NCBI GenBank assembly: GCA_022823665.1
Contig: JAJEHN010000009.1
Span: forward strand, 310,001-374,000
DNA length: 64,000 nucleotides
Reading direction: 5' to 3'
Origin: Thermoanaerobaculia bacterium
Lineage (GTDB): Bacteria > Acidobacteriota > Thermoanaerobaculia > Multivoradales > Multivoraceae
Shown here: positions 1-9,081 of the stretch, piece after piece
How positions within the stretch are numbered: the first letter of the stretch is position 1
Layout of the letters: each line of letters begins with the position of its first letter
Translations under genes and position numbers: made by a program
The notes under the pieces: generated by a model
Databases searched by the model: none
What the model saw: only the letters and a program-made list of their open reading frames with translations
What the model was told of the DNA's origin: nothing

Positions 1-2047
1 GACGTCGCCTCAGGTCGGTGTCGAAGGTGTTCTGGTCCCGCACCGAGAGGATCATCCGTTCGCGCCGGTCACGAATGGGCGCGAACACGACGTTCGCCGC
101 CTTCGATTCCTCGCGTCCGTTCTGCGCCAGAACGTTGAGCTCGAGCAGCTCGGAGCCGGCGACATGCGGCCGGAGTTCCACACGCATGCGCTCGTCGACG
201 TCGTACTTGCCCCGCCAGAGATCGAGCCACTCTTCGAGCAAGCGGGGCGGCACCTCGGTCTGCGCCAGGTGCTGAACATGGGTCGACCCCTTGCCCATCG
301 CCTTGGTCGTCGCCGTATGCCCGGTTGCGGCCGCAAGCCCGCCGTCGAGGCGGGCGCCGCCGACGTGGGCCTGCGGCGTGCGGTACGGCGATCCCACCAG
401 GCGCAGCTTCCGCTGCAGCCGGGCCAGGGCCAGCATGCCGTCCTCGCGCAGGGCGGTGGCGAAGTCCTCGGCCGCCAGACCGTCGACCTGGTGACCGCCG
501 TAGGTGATGAAGTTGAACACGTAGCCGAGCTTGCCCAGCTCCTCGGGGAACTGCTTCATCTCCTCATCGGACATGCCGGTCGTGTCCCAGTTGAAGGAGG
601 GCGACAGGTTGTAGGCGAGCAACTGATCCGGATACACGGCATGGATCGCCTCGGCGAACCGCCGGGCATCGGCCAGGTTGGCCGTCGCCGTCTCCATCCA
701 GATCAGGTCGGCGTAGGGAGCGGCATGCAGCGAACGGGAAATCGCGTACTCGATGCCGCCCTGAATCTGGTAGTAGCCCTCGGGCGTCCGGGCGATCTCG
801 GCGTTCCAGACCAGGTTGATGCCCATCTTGCGCGCCCGGGCCGCCGCCTCTTCGACCGACACGGAGTGGGCGAACTCCAGCCACTCCTCCACCGAGAGCT
901 CGAAGACCGCGCCCTCCTCTTCCCGGAACGCGATCACCTCCGCCACCGCCTGCGGGTAGGTCTTAAGCCCCGCCTCCGACTGCCAGGCGTCGAGGAAGGA
1001 GACCATCGTCTCGTCGAGCACGGCCTCGACAGCCGTGCCGCCGTTCGCGGCCATCTTCCCGTAGGCCGATTCGAGCTGCCCGTAGACGCCGGCGCCTTCG
1101 AGCCAGACATCGGCGCGGTGGTAGGCGGCTTCCGATACTTCGTACAGCTCGTGGCCGCGGACGCCCTCCGCGCCGAGAGCGTTCAGCCGCCGCAGAATCG
1201 CCAGGGTCGCCGTCTTGCAGCTCGGCAGATCGAGGTTCGTGGCCCCCAGGATGAAAGCCTGGTCGCGCTCGTCGCCGTTGCCGTCGAGGAAGGTCGCGGC
1301 CTCCGAGTCGGTGCGGGCGACGATGAGTCCGGGCACCGCCATCACGTCCAACTGGAAGCGGGCGGAATTCAGACGCTTGTTCTGTTCGTCCTGGGGCACG
1401 AGGACCTTGCCCGCCTGGTGCCCGCACTTCTTCACTCCGGGCTTCTGGTCCTCGATGTGGTAGCCCGGCACGCCCACCTCGACGAAACGGCGAATCAGGT
1501 TGCGCACATGCTGCTCGCCCCCGTGGCCCGTGTCCGCGTCGGCGATGATGAACGGCCGGTAGTCGAAAGCAGGGTTCGCTCGCTGCTCGGCTTCACTCAT
1601 CCGCGAGCGGGTGAAGGCCTGGTTCTTGTCGGCCGTCAGCAGGGCGCGCACGATCGGCGCCGCCTCGTCCGGCACCTGGCTCAGGGGATAGCTGGCGAGA
1701 TCCGGTCCCGGATCCTCGGTGATCGAACCCTTGGCCGAGGTCGCCCAGCCGCCGAGGTAGATGCCCTCGATCCCCCGCCGCTTCATCGCCACCGCCTGGC
1801 CAGGTGAGTAGGGGCCGAAGCTCGTGATCGACTTCTTCTCGTCGAACAGCTCCCGCAGGCGCGTGTGGAAGGCCGCCGCGGCGTCCCGCGCCACCGTGTA
1901 GTCCTGCGGAATCGTGCCCCGCTGCGACGCCACTTCGCGCGCGGTGTGGAGCCGCCTGATGCCCTCGAAGCGATCATCGCCCATGAACGCCGCCGCGGCT
2001 TCGGTCTGCCGCTCCAGTGCCTCGTTGCCTGTCTCGCCGCTAACCAT
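1..2047 (-). CDS. aceA: Isocitrate lyase, long ICL2-type (C-terminus cut by window edge)
   Basis: Cleaves isocitrate to glyoxylate and succinate, the first step of the glyoxylate shunt, in the cytoplasm. The reading frame gives the active-site motif KKCGH at about residues 206-210 and, further on, the NLSPSFNW motif typical of the family. The readable part is already about 682 residues, far longer than the 430-residue E. coli enzyme, and continues past position 1, which matches the long ICL2 group of mycobacteria whose C-terminal domain senses acetyl-CoA or propionyl-CoA (family knowledge). Start chosen at the ATG at 2047 because a GGAG lies 9 bases upstream; an in-frame ATG at 2056 overlaps that GGAG and is less likely. 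It is transcribed divergently from the gene at 2188. The last C-terminal residues are not in the window. Confidence 0.93.
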   Translation of the reverse strand, partial: MVSGETGNEALERQTEAAAAFMGDDRFEGIRRLHTAREVASQRGTIPQDYTVARDAAAAFHTRLRELFDEKKSITSFGPYSPGQAVAMKRRGIEGIYLGGWATSAKGSITEDPGPDLASYPLSQVPDEAAPIVRALLTADKNQAFTRSRMSEAEQRANPAFDYRPFIIADADTGHGGEQHVRNLIRRFVEVGVPGYHIEDQKPGVKKCGHQAGKVLVPQDEQNKRLNSARFQLDVMAVPGLIVARTDSEAATFLDGNGDERDQAFILGATNLDLPSCKTATLAILRRLNALGAEGVRGHELYEVSEAAYHRADVWLEGAGVYGQLESAYGKMAANGGTAVEAVLDETMVSFLDAWQSEAGLKTYPQAVAEVIAFREEEGAVFELSVEEWLEFAHSVSVEEAAARARKMGINLVWNAEIARTPEGYYQIQGGIEYAISRSLHAAPYADLIWMETATANLADARRFAEAIHAVYPDQLLAYNLSPSFNWDTTGMSDEEMKQFPEELGKLGYVFNFITYGGHQVDGLAAEDFATALREDGMLALARLQRKLRLVGSPYRTPQAHVGGARLDGGLAAATGHTATTKAMGKGSTHVQHLAQTEVPPRLLEEWLDLWRGKYDVDERMRVELRPHVAGSELLELNVLAQNGREESKAANVVFAPIRDRRERMILSVRDQNTFDTDLRRR

Positions 2048-2187
2048 CGCCGTCATCTCCGTCAGCTTCTCTGTGGACGCCCTGGAAAGGCCCGGAAGAG
2101 ACTAACCGTAACACCGGAAGGGCGCCTCCGGCCACGTCGTCGCGGCCGCCGCAGAAGGGCCGTCTTCTCCTGCTACCCTCCACGCCC

Positions 2188-3888
2188 ATGAGCCTGCCAG
2201 CGATGCGTCCCAAGCACAGTCCCCAACGCGGCGGCGACGTCCTGCTCGATGCCCTCACCGAGTACGACATTCCGTTCCTGTTCGGCAACCCCGGCACCAC
2301 GGAGAGTCCGCTGATGGACCGGCTCGCGGACCACCCGGACCTGCGCTACGTCCTCGCCCTGCACGAGTCCGTCGCGCTTGGCGCCGCGCACTACTACGCC
2401 CAGTCGACCGGCGTCACCGGAGTCGTCAACCTGCACGTGGCGCCGGGACTCGGCAACGCCCTCGGCATGCTCTACAACGCCTGGGAGGCGAACACGCCGA
2501 TGGTGATCACGGCCGGCCAGCAGGACACGCGCTCGCGGCTCCGCGAGCCCCTGCTCGGACATGACCTGGTGGCGATGGCGGAGCCCCTGGTCAAGTGGAG
2601 CGTCCAGGTCGAGCGTGCCGACGAGTTCGCGCCCATCCTCCACCGGGCCTTCAAGGTGGCGCACGATCCGCCTGCCGGACCGGTGTTCGTCGCCCTGCCG
2701 CTGAACGTCCTGGAGGAAGAGACCGCGGAACCGGTACGGCCGCTCGGCGACCTCTACCGGGCGCCGCAGCCGGAAGCGGCGGCGGTCGCCCGCATGGCCG
2801 GCGCGCTGAGAGAGGCGCGCCAACCGGCGATCGTGATCGGAGACGGGGTGGCCCGAAGCGGAGGGCAGCAGGAACTCGTGGCCCTGGCCGAGTTCGTCGG
2901 CGCCGGGGTCTACCCGGAAGGGCTGATGCAGCTCCTGAACTTCCCCCAGAGCCACCCCTGCTTCCGGCCGCGCATGCCGCTCAACCACGCCGGCATCCAG
3001 CACGCACTCGGCGGCGCGGACGTCGTCCTGCTGGTCGGCGGATCCTTCTTCGAGGAGGTCTGGTTCGATCCGGACTCGCCGTTCGGCGCGGACACGACCG
3101 TGCTGCAGATCGAGGACGCGCCGGGCCGCCTCGCCTTCAACTTCGCGGTCGAAGTGGGCATGCTCGCCGACCCCCGCGCCGGGCTCGCGGCCCTGCGGGC
3201 AGCGCTCGAAGAGTCCGCCGACCCGAGCTTCCGGGCCGCCGCCGCGGAGCGGATGGACAGGCTGCGAGCCGCCAGCGACGGCGCCCGAGCCGCGCGCCAG
3301 AAGCGGCTGGCCGCCCACTTCGACGACGCGCCCATGTCGCCGGCGCGCCTCATGTCCGAAGTCGCCAAAGCGCTGCCCGACGACGCCGTGATCGTCAACG
3401 AGTCGATCACCGCGGGCGGCGATCTCCTCGGCTTCCTGCCCGTCGACGATCCCGACCGCTACTGCGGCACCCGCGGCGGCGGCATCGGCCAGGGGCTGGT
3501 CGGCGGCATCGGCGCTTCCCTCGCCCACCCCGAGCGGCCGGTCATCGTCTTCTCGGGCGACGGTTCGGCGATGTACTCGATCCAGGCGCTCTGGACCGCC
3601 GCTCACTACGACATGCCGATCGTCTTCCTGATCCTGCACAACCGCGAGTACAAGATCCTGAAGATCAACATGGACATCTACCGCGAACGCTTCGGCATTC
3701 CGGCGGATCGGCCCTACCCCCACATGAACCTGACGGAGCCGGAACTCGACTTCGTCGAGATGGCCGCGGGAATGGGCGTTCCGGGAAGGAAAGTCGAGGA
3801 TCCGGCGGAGGTAGAGGGGGCGCTGCGGGAGGCCTTCGCGACCGGCGGCCCCTACGTGCTCGACGTGATCATCGGCGGCCGAATCTGA
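2188..3888 (+). CDS. ThDP-dependent 2-oxoacid decarboxylase-like enzyme (benzoylformate decarboxylase family)
   Basis: A 566-residue protein with the full pyruvate-oxidase/decarboxylase layout: N-terminal PYR domain with NPGTTE and the ThDP-activating Glu in LALHES, a central domain, and a C-terminal PP domain with the Mg/ThDP motif starting GDGS at residue 457 and ending at the Asn of LILHN. It tracks benzoylformate decarboxylase closely (NLHVAPGLGNA matching NLHSAAGTGNA, SALWTAAQY-like helix). Of the catalytic residues known in the Pseudomonas enzyme, His70 is kept, Ser26 is replaced by Thr, and the stretch that carries His281 reads GSFFEEVWF with no His, so substrate and even reaction may differ. 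Likely a 2-oxoacid decarboxylase or carboligase. Start ATG has no strong ribosome site. It lies 115 bp upstream of the Mo hydroxylase genes on the same strand, so it could supply an aldehyde to them (inference). Confidence 0.8.
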   Translation: MSLPAMRPKHSPQRGGDVLLDALTEYDIPFLFGNPGTTESPLMDRLADHPDLRYVLALHESVALGAAHYYAQSTGVTGVVNLHVAPGLGNALGMLYNAWEANTPMVITAGQQDTRSRLREPLLGHDLVAMAEPLVKWSVQVERADEFAPILHRAFKVAHDPPAGPVFVALPLNVLEEETAEPVRPLGDLYRAPQPEAAAVARMAGALREARQPAIVIGDGVARSGGQQELVALAEFVGAGVYPEGLMQLLNFPQSHPCFRPRMPLNHAGIQHALGGADVVLLVGGSFFEEVWFDPDSPFGADTTVLQIEDAPGRLAFNFAVEVGMLADPRAGLAALRAALEESADPSFRAAAAERMDRLRAASDGARAARQKRLAAHFDDAPMSPARLMSEVAKALPDDAVIVNESITAGGDLLGFLPVDDPDRYCGTRGGGIGQGLVGGIGASLAHPERPVIVFSGDGSAMYSIQALWTAAHYDMPIVFLILHNREYKILKINMDIYRERFGIPADRPYPHMNLTEPELDFVEMAAGMGVPGRKVEDPAEVEGALREAFATGGPYVLDVIIGGRI

Positions 3889-4003
3889 AGCTCCAGCGCA
3901 CCGCAACCCCACCCAAACGATGATGTATGCTCCTGAGCGCACAAGCTGACGACAGCCCGCCTCAGGCACACCGGCATGACTCCCCCAACGGAGGTTGGAG
4001 ACC

Positions 4004-4699
4004 ATGGATGAGTTGAGAGAAGACACCTTCCTGCAGGACGACCTGCTCGAGGAACTTCCGCAGGAAGACCAGCAACTGGAGGAGGACGGCGACGGTTCCG
4101 GCCCCTCGAACGTCACCCGACGGACCTTCATCCAGGGTTCGGTCGCCACCGGCGCCGCCGTCTCGATGGCGGGGGGCAATCTGCTCCAGCCCGATGTGCT
4201 GCGCGCCGCCACCGAACCCGTGGCCCGCACGATCGACCTCCGGGTGAACGGCGAGACCCACGAACTCGAAGTCGAGCCGATGGACACGCTTGCCATGGTG
4301 CTGCGCTACAAGCTGGACCTCACCGGCACCAAGCTGGGCTGCGACCGCGCAGAGTGCGGCGCCTGCACCGTGCTGATCGACGACGTTCCCCACTACGGCT
4401 GCTCGATCCTGGTGCACCAGGTGCGCGGCCGCGAGGTGACGACGGTCGAAGGGCTCGAGCAGGACGGCGTGCTCCACCCGGTCCAGCAGGCGGTGCTCGA
4501 CGAGATGGGCTTCCAGTGCGCCTTCTGCGCCCCGGGCTTCATCATGAGCATGGCCGCCCTGGTCAAGGCCAACCCGAACGCGACCCGCGCGGACGCCCAG
4601 AAGTGGCTTGCCGGCCACATCTGCCGCTGCGGCGACTACAACAAGATCCTGAACACCGCCGAACGCGCGCTCGAGAACGCACGCGCCACCCTGAGCTGA
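4004..4699 (+). CDS. Mo hydroxylase 2Fe-2S subunit with Tat signal (CoxS-like)
   Basis: Small electron-transfer subunit of a xanthine-dehydrogenase-family enzyme. Residues 1-37 are an unusually acidic leader; then comes a classical twin-arginine motif, TRRTFIQ with the arginines at 39-40, and a hydrophobic stretch to about 62. The plant-type 2Fe-2S ligands are C113, C118, C121 and C133 (GCDRAECGAC), the second cluster C172, C175, C207, C209 (CAFC, CRC). The 231 residues are longer than the usual 155-170 because of the leader. I start at the ATG at 4004, with GAGG 8 to 12 bases upstream; a TTG at 3995 is in frame but lies inside that ribosome site. The next gene follows after 10 bp. The Tat signal implies that the folded complex is exported, with the other subunits carried along (inference from related secreted Mo enzymes). 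Confidence 0.92.
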   Translation: MDELREDTFLQDDLLEELPQEDQQLEEDGDGSGPSNVTRRTFIQGSVATGAAVSMAGGNLLQPDVLRAATEPVARTIDLRVNGETHELEVEPMDTLAMVLRYKLDLTGTKLGCDRAECGACTVLIDDVPHYGCSILVHQVRGREVTTVEGLEQDGVLHPVQQAVLDEMGFQCAFCAPGFIMSMAALVKANPNATRADAQKWLAGHICRCGDYNKILNTAERALENARATLS

Positions 4700-4709
4700 G
4701 GAACAAAGT

Positions 4710-7160
4710 ATGGCCAAGACACTCGTAGGCACCGACTACGTTCCACCCGATCTGATCGAGAAGATCACCGGACGCGCCAAGTACGCGGAGGACTGGCGCG
4801 CCGAGGGCATGCTGTTCGCCAAGCAGTTGCTCTCGCCGATGCCCCACGCGCGGGTGCGGAACATCGACGCCTCCGCGGCGCTGGAGATGGACGGCGTCGA
4901 GGCGGTTCTCACCGCGGACGACCTCGCCGAGTACATGGGGGAAGCGGGTCCGCTGGATGAGCGTTCCCTGACGAACCATCCGAAGTACGAGGGCGAGCCC
5001 GTGCTCGCCGTCGCCGCCACGAGCGAGAAGATCGCCGCCGACGCGATCGAGAAGATCAAGGTCGACTTCGAGCCGCTCCCGTTCGCGCTCGACCCGCTGG
5101 ATTCGATCGCTCCGGGAGGCGCCGATTCGCTGCCGGACGGCAACAGCATCGTCCGCGAGCGCACCGACACGGGGGTCGAGACCGTTGTCAGGCGCGTCGA
5201 GTGGACGGCCGAAGACCTCGCCACGGCGAGGGGTTCCGATGGCGAGAAGGGCCGGATGCCCGAAGGCGTGTTCCAGGACGAGTGGACGAACGGCGACCTC
5301 GAGAAGGGCTTCGCCGACGCCGACTACATCATCGACGAGCCGCTCTTCTTCCAGTCGGTCACCCATCATCCGATGGAGCCGCGGAGCTGCATGGCCCACT
5401 GGGATGGCGAGACCTGCCACCTCTACCCCTCGACCCAGAGCGTCGCCTTCACGCTGCTCGCGGGACAGGGCACGGTCGGCGTGCCGCCGCAGAACCTGGT
5501 TGTCCACGCCGAGTACACCGGCGGCGGTTTCGGCAGCAAGATCGTCGGCACCAGCAACATGGCGGTGCCGGTCTACCTGGCCAAGAAGACCGGGAAGCCG
5601 GTCATGCACCGGGTCACCCGTTACGAGGAGAACTACATCGGCCGGGCCCGGCCGGGCTTCCAGGGTTGGGCGAAGATCGGCTTCAAGAAAAACGGCCGCA
5701 TCTCCGCCTTCGACTGGGCGGTGATCCAGGACAACGGCCCGTACGGCCGCCAGAGCGACATGGGCACCTCGGGCAACATGGTGTCCCTCACCTACCAGCC
5801 CGAGAGCATGCGCCACCGCGGCCTCTCCATCGCGACGAACACCCCCCCGCGGGCGCCGCAGCGGGCGCCGGGCGGCGTGCAGATGTCGGCCATGGTCGAG
5901 CCCCTGCTCGACCGCGCCGCCGACCACCTGGGAATCGACCGCCTGACCATCCGCCAGATCAACATCGCGAAGAACGGCGCCAAGTTCGGCGACGGGGAAG
6001 GTCGCAACGTGACCACCGCCTACGTCACCGAAGCCTGGGACCGGCTGGCCGAGATGGTCGACTGGGAAGACGCCAAGGCGCGCAGCGGACAGATGAACGG
6101 CTCGAAGGTCACCGGCGTCGGCCTCGCGAGTTCGACCTACACCGCCGGTTCGAGCGGCTTCGACGGACTGATGCTGATCACGCCGGAAGGCCGGCTCGAA
6201 ATCCACACCGGGATCGGCAACCTGGGCACCCACTCCTACTCCGACACCGCGCGGGTCGCGGCCGACCTGCTCGACGTGCCGTGGGAGAAGGTGGACATGG
6301 TGTGGGGCGACACCGGCAAGGGCGTGCCCCATACCTGCGTGCAGGCGGGCAGCCAGACCACGCACGCGATCACGCGCGCCACCCACGCCGCCGCCACCGA
6401 AATGCAGACGAAGCTCCAGGAGATCGCGGCCCAGGTCCATGGCGGCTCGGCCTCCCAGTACGTCGTCGCCGGTGAGCGCGTCTACCGCCGCGGCAACCGC
6501 GCGGCAGGCCTGAGCCTGGCCCAGGCCGCCGAGAGGGCGATCGAGATGGGCGGCCGCTACGACGGCACCGAACTGAACGAAGGACTGAGTCCGATCACGC
6601 TCGGCGGCGCCGCCGTCCTCAAGGGCCGCGGCCTGCTGGCCGCCGCCAAGGACAACTACGGTCGCGCCGGCGACGTCTACTCCTGGGTCGTCGCCTACGC
6701 CGAGATCGAGCTCGACAAGGAAACCGGCGTCATCGAACTGACCGACTACAAGGCGGTCACCGACTGCGGAACCGTCCTCAACCCGCGGAGCCTCGGTGGC
6801 CAGCTTCACGGCGGCGCCGTACAGGGCTTCGGCTGTGCGGTCGGCCAGAAGTGGGTCTACGACCCGCAGTGGGGCATTCCCTTCGCGAACCGCTTCTACA
6901 CCGCCCGGCCGGCGACGATCCTCGACGTACCGCTCGAGATGGAGTGGGACGCGGTGAACATGCCGGACCCGAACAACCCCGTGGGCTCCAAGGGCATCGG
7001 CGAACCGCCGATGGGCGCCGGCTGCGCTTCCCTGCTCTGCGCCATCCAGGACGCACTGGGGCAGGACACGGTGGCCTACCTGCCGCTCATGACCGACCAC
7101 ATCATCAACCAGCTCGAGGGCCGCGAACAGGACAGCGAGTTCCTGGCCGCGCACACCTGA
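4710..7160 (+). CDS. Mo hydroxylase large subunit, molybdopterin-binding (CoxL/XdhB-like)
   Basis: Catalytic subunit of 816 residues that binds the molybdopterin cofactor and hydroxylates a substrate carbon with water. The N-terminal a/b-hammerhead domain covers about residues 10-120 and the Mo-binding domains the rest. Diagnostic motifs are EYTGGGFGSK, the RAPQRAPGG loop and GSKGIGEP, where Glu765 is the expected catalytic base. The active-site loop is not the AYRCSFR of form I CO dehydrogenase, so this is not a CO oxidiser. Relative to form II enzymes it has an extra stretch around residues 140-190. It carries no signal of its own and would be exported with the Tat-bearing small subunit. 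A GAGGAAC ribosome site precedes the ATG. Natural substrate unknown; an aldehyde or an aromatic/heterocyclic compound is plausible. Confidence 0.9.
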   Translation: MAKTLVGTDYVPPDLIEKITGRAKYAEDWRAEGMLFAKQLLSPMPHARVRNIDASAALEMDGVEAVLTADDLAEYMGEAGPLDERSLTNHPKYEGEPVLAVAATSEKIAADAIEKIKVDFEPLPFALDPLDSIAPGGADSLPDGNSIVRERTDTGVETVVRRVEWTAEDLATARGSDGEKGRMPEGVFQDEWTNGDLEKGFADADYIIDEPLFFQSVTHHPMEPRSCMAHWDGETCHLYPSTQSVAFTLLAGQGTVGVPPQNLVVHAEYTGGGFGSKIVGTSNMAVPVYLAKKTGKPVMHRVTRYEENYIGRARPGFQGWAKIGFKKNGRISAFDWAVIQDNGPYGRQSDMGTSGNMVSLTYQPESMRHRGLSIATNTPPRAPQRAPGGVQMSAMVEPLLDRAADHLGIDRLTIRQINIAKNGAKFGDGEGRNVTTAYVTEAWDRLAEMVDWEDAKARSGQMNGSKVTGVGLASSTYTAGSSGFDGLMLITPEGRLEIHTGIGNLGTHSYSDTARVAADLLDVPWEKVDMVWGDTGKGVPHTCVQAGSQTTHAITRATHAAATEMQTKLQEIAAQVHGGSASQYVVAGERVYRRGNRAAGLSLAQAAERAIEMGGRYDGTELNEGLSPITLGGAAVLKGRGLLAAAKDNYGRAGDVYSWVVAYAEIELDKETGVIELTDYKAVTDCGTVLNPRSLGGQLHGGAVQGFGCAVGQKWVYDPQWGIPFANRFYTARPATILDVPLEMEWDAVNMPDPNNPVGSKGIGEPPMGAGCASLLCAIQDALGQDTVAYLPLMTDHIINQLEGREQDSEFLAAHT

Positions 7161-7221
7161 TCTGTTCGTGACCGCTTAGATCAGATCAGCACGATACTCC
7201 CCAGAAGGAGGAAACCACCGC

Positions 7222-8226
7222 ATGGCCGTCATCCACGACATGATCCCCGACTTCGAGCTGTACCAGCCCGAGAGCCTGGACGGCGCCCTCGAAGTCCTCG
7301 ACCGTCACCGCGACACGGCCTGGGTGCTGGCCGGCGGGATGGACACCTTCGACTGGTTCAAGGACCGCGTGAAGCGGCCCGAAGCGGTCGTCGACCTCGG
7401 CGCGATCCCGGAGCTGTCCGGGATCAGCGAGACCGACGGCGGCATCGAGATCGGCGCCATGACGCCGCTCACCGAGGTGGTCGAGAACGAGCTGGTCCGC
7501 GAGCGCTACAGCATCCTCGCGGAAGCCGCCGAGACCGTCGCCACCCCACAGATCCGCAACCAGGGGACGCTGGGCGGCAATCTGGTGCAGGACACCCGCT
7601 GCTGGTACTACCGCGCCGGCTGGCCCTGCTACCGGGCGGGCGGCAACATCTGCTACGCCGACACGCCGGAGTCGATGAACCGCGAGCACTGCATCTTCGA
7701 CGCTTCTCGGTGCGTCGCGGTCACGCCCTCGGACACCGCGCCGGCGCTGATCGCGCTGGACGCCGAGATGGTGATCCGCGGCCGCCGCGGCGAGCGCACG
7801 GTGGCCGCCGAGGACTTCTTCGTCGGCCCCGCGATCGACATCACCCGGATGACCGTCCTGCAGCCCAACGAGGTCCTGCAGTCCGTCCGCATCCCGGACA
7901 CCTGGGCCGGCGCCGACTTCTACTTCGAGAAGGTCCGCGACCGGAACGCCTGGGACTTCCCCCTGGTCAACGTCGCCTCCGCGATGCGGGTCGAGGACGG
8001 GGTCGTCCAGGACTGCCGGCTCTCCGTCGGCGCCGTCTCCCCGGTGCCGCTCCGCATGGACCGCTGCGAGGAACTGCTCCGCGGCCAGAGGATCAGCGAG
8101 GACATCGCGACCCGGATCGCCGAACTGGGCGTCATCGGCGCCAAACCGCTACGTCACAACGGCTACAAGGTGCCCCTGATGAGAAACCTGATCCGCCGGG
8201 CCATCCGCGGACAGGCGCCGGTCTAG
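7222..8226 (+). CDS. Mo hydroxylase FAD subunit with predicted extra 4Fe-4S cluster
   Basis: Medium, FAD-binding subunit (334 residues) that passes electrons from the iron-sulphur subunit to an acceptor. FAD-binding signatures are LAGGMD near residue 37 and NQGTLGGN at 113-120. Directly after it is a cysteine-rich insert with C127, C136, C144, C157 and C164 (DTRCWYY, PCYRAGGNIC, HCIF, CVAV). The spacing resembles the insert in the beta subunit of 4-hydroxybenzoyl-CoA reductase, which binds an additional 4Fe-4S cluster through four cysteines (family knowledge). A very good ribosome site, GGAGGAAA, sits about 10 bases before the ATG, and the cytochrome gene begins 6 bp after the stop. Together with the cytochrome b, the extra cluster suggests electron delivery to the membrane rather than to NAD+ or O2. 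Confidence 0.9.
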   Translation: MAVIHDMIPDFELYQPESLDGALEVLDRHRDTAWVLAGGMDTFDWFKDRVKRPEAVVDLGAIPELSGISETDGGIEIGAMTPLTEVVENELVRERYSILAEAAETVATPQIRNQGTLGGNLVQDTRCWYYRAGWPCYRAGGNICYADTPESMNREHCIFDASRCVAVTPSDTAPALIALDAEMVIRGRRGERTVAAEDFFVGPAIDITRMTVLQPNEVLQSVRIPDTWAGADFYFEKVRDRNAWDFPLVNVASAMRVEDGVVQDCRLSVGAVSPVPLRMDRCEELLRGQRISEDIATRIAELGVIGAKPLRHNGYKVPLMRNLIRRAIRGQAPV

Positions 8227-8232
8227 CACTCG

Positions 8233-9051
8233 ATGGAAATCGTCCAACGCGCCACCAACCCCTGGGGACAGGACGTCCTCCTGGGGATCGACTGGAGTCT
8301 GTTCTGGATCGCGCTGATCGCGGGCGGCGTCTTCCTGATCCTGCACCTGGCGCTTCGCCGCCGCTGGATCGGCGAGGAGAAGAAGGCCGCGGCAAACGCA
8401 CCCGATGATCCAGGCCTGCCGCAGAAGATCCAGCGGCACAGCCTGGCCTCCCGCCTGTTCCACGCGGTCATGGGGATCTCGATGATCCTCCTGCTGATCA
8501 CCGGTTTCCTGCCCAAGGTCGGCCTGCAGTTCGCCTGGCTCGAGATCCACTGGATCACCGGCCTGATCCTGACCGCGTCGATCGTCTTCCACATCATCCA
8601 CGCGACCTTCTTCCAGAGCCTGAAGAACGTATGGATCGGGCTCTCGGATCTCGGCGACATGATGCGCGAGATGCGCAAGGCCGTTACCGGCGGCGAGCCG
8701 CCCGCCAAGCCGGGCAAGTACCCGGCGGCGCAGAAGATGTTCCACCACGCGGCGACCCTGGCGGGCATGGCCGCGATCATCACCGGCATTCTGATGATGT
8801 GGCGCATCGAGCAGCCGCTCTGGGCCCAGGACGACTATGCGTTCTTCGGCGACGGCGGCTGGGGCTGGGTCTACGTCCTCCACGGCGTCGGCGGCGTCGT
8901 GCTGGTCACCCTGACCGTGGCCCACGTCTACTTCGCCATCCTGCCCGAGAAGCGCTGGATGACCTGGTCGATGATCCTCGGCTGGATCGACCGGAAGGAC
9001 TACCTGAGGCACCACGACCCGGCCAAGTGGCCGGTCACCGGCGGCAAGTAG
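8233..9051 (+). CDS. Cytochrome b membrane anchor (formate dehydrogenase gamma / Ni-hydrogenase type)
   Basis: A 272-residue integral membrane protein with about five transmembrane segments, near residues 22-40, 75-95, 104-125, 170-190 and 213-235. Candidate haem b ligands lie inside or at the ends of these: H77, H120/H123, H171/H172, H217 and H231. The GKYPAAQKMFH segment matches the GKYNAGQK-type motif of the formate dehydrogenase gamma and Ni/Fe-hydrogenase cytochrome b family. In those complexes the protein moves electrons from a periplasmic enzyme to quinone. As the last gene of the operon, 6 bp after the FAD subunit, it is most simply the quinone-reducing anchor of the Mo hydroxylase. 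Such an anchor is common for formate dehydrogenases but not for CoxLMS-type enzymes. Confidence 0.88.
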   Translation: MEIVQRATNPWGQDVLLGIDWSLFWIALIAGGVFLILHLALRRRWIGEEKKAAANAPDDPGLPQKIQRHSLASRLFHAVMGISMILLLITGFLPKVGLQFAWLEIHWITGLILTASIVFHIIHATFFQSLKNVWIGLSDLGDMMREMRKAVTGGEPPAKPGKYPAAQKMFHHAATLAGMAAIITGILMMWRIEQPLWAQDDYAFFGDGGWGWVYVLHGVGGVVLVTLTVAHVYFAILPEKRWMTWSMILGWIDRKDYLRHHDPAKWPVTGGK

Positions 9052-9081
9052 CCCGGGCCACGCGCGAAGGCCGCCAGCCGT

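Noticed and set aside
164-1807. Long plus-strand open frame (547 codons) opposite the isocitrate lyase
   Set aside because: It is Arg/Gly/Ala-rich with no domain; the minus strand holds a clear isocitrate lyase. High GC content removes stops from the opposite strand.
3995-4003. TTG start for the Tat 2Fe-2S subunit
   Set aside because: It lies inside the ribosome site of the ATG at 4004.
2173-7154. Two long minus-strand open frames (707 and 863 codons) opposite the decarboxylase and Mo hydroxylase
   Set aside because: Low-complexity Val/Arg/Gly/Asp composition with no motif; the plus-strand proteins have complete catalytic motifs.
9052-9081. Rho-independent terminator between the cytochrome b gene and the convergent secreted-protein gene
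   Set aside because: No stem followed by a T-run could be found; same for other gene ends.
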